Assembly: GCF_001401805.1 (NCBI RefSeq)
Contig: NZ_LKDW01000016.1
Span: forward strand, 1 to 64,000
Direction: 5' to 3'
DNA: 64,000 nucleotides
From: Pseudoalteromonas sp. P1-25
GTDB lineage: Bacteria > Pseudomonadota > Gammaproteobacteria > Enterobacterales > Alteromonadaceae
The translations under genes were made by a program, and so were the position numbers. Of this stretch, positions 57,960-64,000 are shown piece after piece (the stretch's first letter is position 1; each line of letters opens with the position of its first letter). The notes under the pieces were generated by a model, which saw nothing but the letters and a program-made list of their open reading frames with translations, had not been told where the DNA came from and ran no database searches.

Positions 57960-59726
57960 ATGAATATACTAGAAAGTTTACTACGCGGTTTTGATACAAA
58001 CGTTGTTAGTGGTGTTGTTTTAATTTTAATGCTTTTTGTTTTTGGTTTAGGTTTGTTTTACACCAAAAAAGCTAAGCAAGTTGAGTTTGTTCAGTTTGTT
58101 CCAACACTATTAACTACTATGGGTATATTTGGTACTTTTTTAGGTATAGTTCTTGGTTTATTAGAATTTAACCAAAGTGATATAGAAGCCAGTATTCCGT
58201 TGTTGCTAGCGGGTTTAAAAACGGCATTTATTACAAGTTTAGCGGGTATATTTTTATCTTTAGTGTTTAAAACACTGTCTACGTTTTCATTTTTAAAACC
58301 TAAGCAACTAGAAGATAGCATTTCTCATGCAACGCCTGAGGCGATATTAGGTGCTATGCAAGCGCAGGTTGCAGAAACAAAAGTTTTAAAAGAAGCGATT
58401 GTTGGTAATGAAGAGTCAACACTGTTTGGGCAATTAAAAATATTACGTGGTGATATTAATGATAATGCAAAAACATCGATTAATATTGCCCAAGAACAAG
58501 CTGTAAAACAACAAGAGAACTTTGAGGCGTTTAGTGAAAAGCTATGGCTTAAACTACAAGACTTTGCAGATACTTTATCAAAGTCAGCTACAGAGCAAGT
58601 TATTGAAGCGCTAAAACAGGTAATTAGTGATTTTAATAATAATTTAACAGAGCAGTTTGGTGATAACTTTAAACAATTAAATGAAGCGGTAGTTAAATTA
58701 GTTGAATGGCAAGAAAACTATAAAGTTCAGCTTAAAGAAATGAGTGACCAATACGCTCATGGTGTTGCTTCTATTTCTGCTACTGAATCATCTGTTGCCC
58801 ATATTAGTGAGCAAAGCCAAATAATTCCTCAATCTATGGGTGAATTGAAAGGTGTTATGGAGGTTAATCAACATCAATTAGCTGAGCTTGAACGCCATCT
58901 AGAGGCCTTTAAAGATATGCGCGATAAAGCTGTTGAAGCCGTCCCGCAAATTCAAAAACAAGTGGAAGCTACAGTAAACGATATATCGGCTGCCGTAACA
59001 ACAGCAAGTGATCATTATAAAACCCTTCTTACGCAATCAGACGATTACATAAAAGCTCACGTTCAGACATCTAATGATTTATTAGACAAGTTTGCTCATG
59101 AAACAGAGAAAGGCATTAATAGTGTTGGCGATCGTTTGATTGAAAGCTCAGACAAGATTGGTAAAGAAATCCAAACTGCAGGTAATGAGTTTACAGATAA
59201 TACAGCTCGAACCAACGAAAGCTTAAAGACAACATCTGATCATTTACAGTCGCAAACTGAAGTAATTAAGCAGCACTTACAAGATACAGTGACTGACTTA
59301 AATAACAATATGCGAGACATGATTGAAAAATTAGTCGATGACGCTAAAGATATTACTTCAACTATGAAGCAAGCTAATCAAAACCTTGTGACAGATACAG
59401 AGCAGGTGCGTGATACTGTAGTTAAGTCGGCTGAAAAACTACAGCAACGCCTTAATGAAGTGATTGATGACGCTGCGACACAGCAAATTAATCAAGCTAA
59501 ACGTACTTTTGACGCAATGGAAAATGAGGTTAAAAAGCAGGTCGGTATGACAGGGGAAGCTGTCGACTCGCAACTAAAACTTATTGATACAGCGATGCAG
59601 CAAGAAATAAACCGTGTAATGAACGAAATGGGTAAAGCACTTGCACAGGTAAGCGGTAAATTTGTTGATGATTACATTAAGCTAACTAAAGCGATGAATG
59701 AAGTTGTAAGTCAGCGAGTAATGTAA
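57960..59726 (+). CDS. zorA: ZorA-like MotA/TolQ/ExbB channel protein
   Basis: 588 residues. Three or four membrane helices occupy the first 110 residues, with FVPTLLTTMGIFGTFLGIVLGL and GLKTAFITSLAGI, the proton-channel motifs of MotA/TolQ/ExbB. The rest is a long cytoplasmic coiled coil up to residue 588, as in ZorA, where it forms a tail needed for signalling. It overlaps zorB by one base. No strong ribosome site is visible at this ATG. Confidence 0.85.
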   Translation: MNILESLLRGFDTNVVSGVVLILMLFVFGLGLFYTKKAKQVEFVQFVPTLLTTMGIFGTFLGIVLGLLEFNQSDIEASIPLLLAGLKTAFITSLAGIFLSLVFKTLSTFSFLKPKQLEDSISHATPEAILGAMQAQVAETKVLKEAIVGNEESTLFGQLKILRGDINDNAKTSINIAQEQAVKQQENFEAFSEKLWLKLQDFADTLSKSATEQVIEALKQVISDFNNNLTEQFGDNFKQLNEAVVKLVEWQENYKVQLKEMSDQYAHGVASISATESSVAHISEQSQIIPQSMGELKGVMEVNQHQLAELERHLEAFKDMRDKAVEAVPQIQKQVEATVNDISAAVTTASDHYKTLLTQSDDYIKAHVQTSNDLLDKFAHETEKGINSVGDRLIESSDKIGKEIQTAGNEFTDNTARTNESLKTTSDHLQSQTEVIKQHLQDTVTDLNNNMRDMIEKLVDDAKDITSTMKQANQNLVTDTEQVRDTVVKSAEKLQQRLNEVIDDAATQQINQAKRTFDAMENEVKKQVGMTGEAVDSQLKLIDTAMQQEINRVMNEMGKALAQVSGKFVDDYIKLTKAMNEVVSQRVM

Positions 59727-60424
59727 TGGAAAAGATATTTGGCTCTCAAAACAACTCACAAGATAGTGGTGATCATTGGTTAACTGTATCAGATTTGATG
59801 GCTGGTTTAATGGTTGTATTCTTGTTTATAGCTATTGTTTTTATGATGATAACTCAAAAAGAAAATGACAAAATTAAAGATGTTGCTGTTGCTTACCAAC
59901 AAAATCAAGTTGCTATATATGAAGCTCTAGAAAGCGAATTTGAAAAAGATCTTGATAAGTGGGGAGCAACAATAGACAAAGAAACGCTAGCGTTCAATTT
60001 TCAATCTCCTGATGTTTTATTTGCTAATAATGAAACTAGATTAAGCGACGCATATAAAGAAATATTAAACGACTTTTTCCCCCGTTATATCAACGTGCTT
60101 GCCCCGTTTAGAGACTCTTTAGATGAAATTCGTATTGAGGGTCATACTTCAAGTGTTGGTTTAAGAGGCTCTACAGAGGCGCAAGCATATTTTTACAATA
60201 TGCGATTATCTCAAGGACGAACACGTTCTGTATTAGAGTATGGTTACGCACTTATGCCTGATGAGTCTGATTGGATTAAAGCTAATATTGCTGCAGTTGG
60301 TTTTTCATCTTCGCGCTTGATTAAAAAGAATGGTGTGGAAGATGCTGCAAGGTCAAGGCGTGTATCATTTAGGGCTATTACTAATGCTGATATTCAAATA
60401 AAACGGATACTGGAGGCGCAGTAA
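59726..60424 (+). CDS. zorB: ZorB-like motor stator protein
   Basis: 232 residues. One membrane helix follows SDLMAGLMVVFLFIAI, with Asp23 as the likely proton-carrying residue, as in MotB/ZorB. The C-terminal OmpA-like domain (IRIEGHTSSVG, SQGRTRSVLEYG, ARSRRVSFRA) binds peptidoglycan. With ZorA it forms a proton-driven rotary motor in the inner membrane. Start overlaps the zorA stop and the stop overlaps the HNH gene start. Confidence 0.87.
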   Translation: MEKIFGSQNNSQDSGDHWLTVSDLMAGLMVVFLFIAIVFMMITQKENDKIKDVAVAYQQNQVAIYEALESEFEKDLDKWGATIDKETLAFNFQSPDVLFANNETRLSDAYKEILNDFFPRYINVLAPFRDSLDEIRIEGHTSSVGLRGSTEAQAYFYNMRLSQGRTRSVLEYGYALMPDESDWIKANIAAVGFSSSRLIKKNGVEDAARSRRVSFRAITNADIQIKRILEAQ

Positions 60425-61560
60425 TGAAGCTAACAGTTGATTTTAGTGCGTTACATAGAGCGGTAGCACCTTTAGGGAAAATAGTAACTGACTTTTCTAT
60501 TACCAGTGATGCTTCTGAACTCGAAAGCATTGGCAGTCATCTTAATCAAGGGATGATTTTAGGTAAAGATGTACAGTTAGATGAAATCGATGGGTCAAAC
60601 GGTGTATTAAACTATGATGGCCATCAGGTTATGCTATACATACCAGATCAAGGAGATGACATTGAAGCAGTGTTGTCTAATGGTAAATTAGGGCGACGTA
60701 TACATGTGGCAGAGTGTTCTACTCTTGAGTTGATGCGAGAAACAGGCCGGTTTAAACGCTATGATGTAATTAATCGGGTTGATGGCTTTTTCCCTGTATT
60801 CGGCTCAAGCTACAGAGGTGGACCTAATACAGAGGGAGAGGCTGATTTAGGTGTATGTAAAAACTGCTTAAAAATACTTAATTACAAGGGTTACTCTACT
60901 CAAAGTCCTCAAGTTAAAAATCAAGTATTTAATAGTTTTTCGTTTGAACAATTTTTCGAAGTTTATAGCTCCTACTTTAAAAGTTTACCTGTTAACAGTA
61001 AGAAACACACAAGTGGTTATACGCCAGATTGGCCATCAATTTCAGCTAAGTTAAGAAGCGATTTGAATTATACATGTGAGCAATGCGGCGTTGACCTTAA
61101 ATCTGAAAAAAGGCTCTTACATACTCATCATATCAATGGGAATAAAGCAGATAATGAACGAGATAATTTGAGAGTACTTTGTGCAGATTGCCATAAAAAG
61201 CAGCCACATCATGATCATATATATGTAAGCAACTCAGATATTCTCAAAATTAACCAGCTAAGACGAGAACAACATAAGTTTGACGTGTTTAATTACGATA
61301 ATCTGCGAGAGTGTGCAGATACAGCATTAGATGGCCTTTTACAAAAATGTGAGTCGACTAGGTTACCAGGTGCTGAGCTAGGGATTGTTATTCAAGATAA
61401 AGAAACATTTGTTTCAATCGATCTTTGCTGGCCAAGGCGTAAAGTAGCGGTGCTTATTAATATGAGTAATTCTAATATATTAAGAAGACACGGCTGGACT
61501 GTATTTACTGCATTCGATGCCTTAAATAACTTTGAGAATTTTCAGCGCCAAATTAGATAA
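60424..61560 (+). CDS. HNH nuclease, ZorE-like effector
   Basis: 378 residues. The HNH domain (218-260) has CEQC (Cys218, Cys221), HTHHINGN (His235/His236) and LCADCHKK (Cys253, Cys256, His257). The first 200 residues form another domain with CKNC, of unknown fold. Zorya type II consists of ZorA, ZorB and the HNH nuclease ZorE, so gene order and one-base overlaps identify this as that set. It would degrade or nick phage DNA at the motor. Confidence 0.75.
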   Translation: MKLTVDFSALHRAVAPLGKIVTDFSITSDASELESIGSHLNQGMILGKDVQLDEIDGSNGVLNYDGHQVMLYIPDQGDDIEAVLSNGKLGRRIHVAECSTLELMRETGRFKRYDVINRVDGFFPVFGSSYRGGPNTEGEADLGVCKNCLKILNYKGYSTQSPQVKNQVFNSFSFEQFFEVYSSYFKSLPVNSKKHTSGYTPDWPSISAKLRSDLNYTCEQCGVDLKSEKRLLHTHHINGNKADNERDNLRVLCADCHKKQPHHDHIYVSNSDILKINQLRREQHKFDVFNYDNLRECADTALDGLLQKCESTRLPGAELGIVIQDKETFVSIDLCWPRRKVAVLINMSNSNILRRHGWTVFTAFDALNNFENFQRQIR

Positions 61561-61589
61561 GAAATTTTAATTTTAAAGGATTAATTTAT

Positions 61590-62099
61590 ATGCACTCTAA
61601 AGCAAGCTTTGTTTTTTGGCTTACATTAGCACTTTATTTGCTAACACTATTTACTGTTACTTATGTAGGGGTTTATCTAACCTATATAGCTCTACCACTT
61701 TTGGTCATTTCAGGCCTAATCATGAAGTGTACAAAACCAAAGGCTGAGGTACAGAAAGTTTATGATGATAGTAAATCTGCAGCTACTCAGGCGCTACTAG
61801 GCACAAGTAATTTTTTAGATGATGTTACTGAAGGTATAAGTGAATTTAATAGGAACTTAGAAATTAAAAATAAAATACATGATCTAGTCACAGAGCGTAC
61901 GAAGGCCTATAAAGCTAAGATACAATTGTTGAAAATAGAAAAAATACCCTTTGAAATGAAGTTAAGCCATGCAGAGCTAGGCTCAGAAAAGCGCAATCTA
62001 CAAGATGAAATAGAGCGTATTGATAGGGAAATAGAATTGAACAGCAAGCATATAGAGCAGATTAAGATAGCCTGTGAATTAGAAGTTAGAGCTCCGTAA
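61590..62099 (+). CDS. small membrane coiled-coil protein next to the Zorya genes
   Basis: 169 residues. Two close membrane helices (FVFWLTLALYLLTLFTVTY and YLTYIALPLLVISGLI) form an N-terminal hairpin, and residues 85-165 form a charged coiled coil. AAAGGA precedes the ATG, 29 bp after the HNH gene. It is not a known Zorya component; it could be an accessory part or an independent gene. Confidence 0.6.
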   Translation: MHSKASFVFWLTLALYLLTLFTVTYVGVYLTYIALPLLVISGLIMKCTKPKAEVQKVYDDSKSAATQALLGTSNFLDDVTEGISEFNRNLEIKNKIHDLVTERTKAYKAKIQLLKIEKIPFEMKLSHAELGSEKRNLQDEIERIDREIELNSKHIEQIKIACELEVRAP

Positions 62100-62174
62100 T
62101 AATTGATATTTCTGAAAGCTACTATCTTTATAGTTGTTTTAAACTAATTAACCATAGCTCTATAAGTGATTAAA

Positions 62175-63149
62175 ATGCTCATTTTAAGGCAAAGTACAAT
62201 TCTTGATATTATTCCCTTGAGCCCTAGGTATATCTCCTCACATGAAATAATGGTTAAACTCAACCAGTATGGCTTTGATATTTCAACTCGCATGCTTCAA
62301 CGAGACCTGCAATCACTTTACGAACAAGGCTGCTTCGGGCTTGAAAAAGATACGCGTAGTAAACCGTATGGTTGGTCTATCAATGCGCATTGGAGAGGTG
62401 GTAACTCTAAATTAATGAGCAGCGAAGTTGCAGAGCACTATTTATTGCTTGAGCAATTACTACCGCAATCAGTCCCGAGTGACGTTAAGCAGTCAGTTCA
62501 CATTAAAGCAGAGCAGGCTCTTAAGCGTTTTAATGGCCATGTGCCTGACTGTCTTGCAACCCTGCCAAAACCTTCGTTAAAAGTGAATATTGATACTCAG
62601 TTAGTTAATCAAATTGAGCACGTGATTAAGCATAAGCGTGCAGTGAGTGCTGAGCTTTATAGGGTGCTTTATGATGAGGCGCATTGGTTAAAATTTGCTG
62701 AAATAAGCTTTTATAACTTAGTTCAGCAAGGCGGTGTGTTAATGGCGCAGTTTATGGTGGGGACGCTTCACGATAAGTGTTACCAGATGCCGGTTTACCG
62801 CATTCGTAATGTGCACATTTTGCAAAAGACACGACGTGAGCCAAGCACTGAGCAGTTAAAGTCGTTACGTAGTGCGATTAACAAAGGCATGTCGCAAGAA
62901 GCGATTGAGTTAATTGTAAAAGTACCCAAGCACTCTGCGGTTAATCAAGGCTTTATTGAGCTTGGCGAGCTGAGTGACAAGCAACAGATTGACGATAAAA
63001 ACGTATTATTTACCTACCAAACTATTGATACCGAGCAATTGACCGATGAGCTATTTAAATGTGCCCATTGGCTCGAGGTTGTTAAACCCGAAAAGCTGCG
63101 ACAAAGAATTGTTAGCAAGCTTAAAGCGGCCGCTAACATTTATAAATAA
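62175..63149 (+). CDS. WYL-domain transcriptional regulator
   Basis: 324 residues. An N-terminal winged helix (SSHEIMVKLNQYGFDISTRM LQRDLQSL) is followed by a WYL-type ligand-binding region and a C-terminal extension. The family includes BrxR/CapW-type repressors that guard defence operons. The open frame begins with a GTG at 62166; I prefer the ATG at 62175, though neither has a clear ribosome site. It precedes the FtsZ-like gene by 73 bp, with an inverted repeat in between. Confidence 0.82.
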   Translation: MLILRQSTILDIIPLSPRYISSHEIMVKLNQYGFDISTRMLQRDLQSLYEQGCFGLEKDTRSKPYGWSINAHWRGGNSKLMSSEVAEHYLLLEQLLPQSVPSDVKQSVHIKAEQALKRFNGHVPDCLATLPKPSLKVNIDTQLVNQIEHVIKHKRAVSAELYRVLYDEAHWLKFAEISFYNLVQQGGVLMAQFMVGTLHDKCYQMPVYRIRNVHILQKTRREPSTEQLKSLRSAINKGMSQEAIELIVKVPKHSAVNQGFIELGELSDKQQIDDKNVLFTYQTIDTEQLTDELFKCAHWLEVVKPEKLRQRIVSKLKAAANIYK

Positions 63150-63163
63150 CTCCTACTAGTTTG

Positions 63164-63186
63164 GGTACGTCAAAAATTGACGCACC
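63164..63186. promoter_or_regulatory. inverted repeat before the FtsZ-like gene, candidate operator
   Basis: GGTACGTCAA (63164-63173), an AAA centre, then TTGACGCACC (63177-63186): nine paired positions with one mismatch. Its place between the WYL gene and the next gene, 37 bases from that ATG, suits a repressor site. Binding by the WYL protein is inferred. Confidence 0.4.
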
Positions 63187-63222
63187 TGTTTGCTATGCTC
63201 CTTTTAAAGTTAAGGAGTAGTT

Positions 63223-64000
63223 ATGTTTCAGTTAATTCAACAAAATGATGGTTTATCGATTGGTGTATTTGGTATTGGTGGGTGTGGCTGTAATACGCTG
63301 AACAGTATTTTTGAACAACGCGAGTCTGAGCAGGCGCACTTATACAGCGTTAATACCGACAAAGTAGTGCTTGAGCATACACAGAGTGATGAAGCGGTAC
63401 TGATAGGTGCAGAGCTTACTCATGGATATGGTGCAGGAGCAGATCCTAAAGTTGGGCTGCAGGCAGCAGAAGAAAGTAAAGATCAGCTTTTAACGCTTAT
63501 TAATGGTTGCGATATAATACTCTGTGCAACAGGATTGGGTGGCGGTACAGGGACTGGCGCTAGCCCTTACATTGCACAACTTGCTAGTGAGCAAAATAAG
63601 CCAGTGATATTTGTAGCTACATTGCCATTTAGTAGTGAAGGGCAGTTTAGAAGCAATATAGCGCAAGCAGGTTTAAATGAGCTTAAAGAGCATGCTAATG
63701 CTGTTATTACTCTCCCAAACGATCAACTTATTGAAGTGCTAGGTAATGATATTGGCTTATTTGACGCCTTTAAGCATAGCAACCAAATACTCCACTCACT
63801 GATAAAATCACTCATCGATATGCTTTGCTATCAAGGCTTAATAAACGTTGATTTAAATGACTTTGCTAAAATTATGGATTGCCAGGGAGATGCTGTACTG
63901 GGTGTTGGCAAGTGCAATGATGAAAGCGAACTTACTACAGCACTTGATAGTGCACTCAATAACCCACTTGTTAATCAGGTCGATATGTCATCAAGTACGG
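63223..64000 (+). CDS. FtsZ-like tubulin-fold GTPase, runs off the window
   Basis: The first 259 residues are present. The frame begins GVFGIGGCGCNTLNS, has the tubulin/FtsZ signature GGGTGTG at 106-112, PFSSEGQFR, the switch-like LPNDQLIEVLG and the T7 catalytic loop NVDLND at 208-213, nearly the positions of E. coli FtsZ. It should therefore bind and hydrolyse GTP and polymerise. It is clearly divergent from housekeeping FtsZ and has no ftsA beside it. AAGGAG precedes the ATG. Next to a WYL regulator in a defence island, it may act on phage or on the host divisome. Confidence 0.85.
   Translation, partial: MFQLIQQNDGLSIGVFGIGGCGCNTLNSIFEQRESEQAHLYSVNTDKVVLEHTQSDEAVLIGAELTHGYGAGADPKVGLQAAEESKDQLLTLINGCDIILCATGLGGGTGTGASPYIAQLASEQNKPVIFVATLPFSSEGQFRSNIAQAGLNELKEHANAVITLPNDQLIEVLGNDIGLFDAFKHSNQILHSLIKSLIDMLCYQGLINVDLNDFAKIMDCQGDAVLGVGKCNDESELTTALDSALNNPLVNQVDMSSST

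Noticed and set aside
57779-57994. 71-codon open frame between mcrC and zorA
   Set aside because: It starts with GTG, has no ribosome site, overlaps the zorA start and its residue make-up is not protein-like.
57960-60424. Flagellar MotA/MotB or TolQ/TolR pair
   Set aside because: ZorA has a cytoplasmic coiled-coil tail of several hundred residues, which these lack, and an HNH gene follows with a one-base overlap.
63223-64000. Housekeeping ftsZ
   Set aside because: There is no ftsA or dcw neighbour, the sequence departs from normal FtsZ at many positions outside the motifs, and it follows defence genes and a WYL regulator.

Overview
The window looks like a chromosome segment of a marine gammaproteobacterium of the Pseudoalteromonas type. 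The reasons are an AT-rich composition (by eye about 40% GC), a tmRNA whose tag reads ANDDNYSLAA, a MotY-type sodium flagellar motor gene, and core gene order typical of Alteromonadales. The organism is inferred from these traits; no database search was possible.

Bases 1 to about 34,050 are ordinary chromosome. In order they carry: a secreted protein, a thioesterase, ompW, a dapE-like peptidase, an OlsF-like ornithine-lipid acyltransferase fusion, a ghrA-like dehydrogenase, smrA, a CheY-like receiver, rpsT and murJ. Then comes the run ribF-ileS-lspA-fkpB-ispH, and directly after it an AlgZ/AlgR-like two-component pair and the minor pilin operon pilV-pilW-pilX-pilY1-pilE. A direct repeat of ACCGTTTATC, close to the known AlgR motif, lies between the regulator and pilV. 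Two fimT-like pilin genes, glnB, a lipoprotein, a GNAT enzyme, ggt, tyrP, motY, rnt, a FapA-family gene and ssrA follow.

Beyond the 3' end of ssrA the sequence becomes accessory. First come an AT-rich stretch without convincing genes, an IS91-like element with a tyrosine recombinase gene, and a DUF3592-like gene flanked by two attC-like sequences (an apparent integron-cassette relic). Then an integrated, mobilizable, plasmid-like element begins: integrase, excisionase, small genes, four 22-bp iterons with a Rep_3 initiator gene, a probable MOBC-type relaxase and a hairpin-rich candidate oriT.

From about 44.6 kb to the end the cargo is a dense defence island: an unrecognised two-gene operon, type I restriction-modification (hsdR-hsdM-hsdS), a nitrilase-fold protein with an unfamiliar N-terminal half, mcrB-mcrC, a Zorya type II-like set (zorA, zorB, HNH nuclease) with a small membrane coiled-coil gene, a WYL-domain regulator, and a divergent FtsZ-like GTPase gene that runs off the window. 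The most novel parts are the WYL/FtsZ-like pair, the nitrilase-fold gene tightly coupled to hsdS, and the unknown two-gene operon. The far end of the island lies outside the window.
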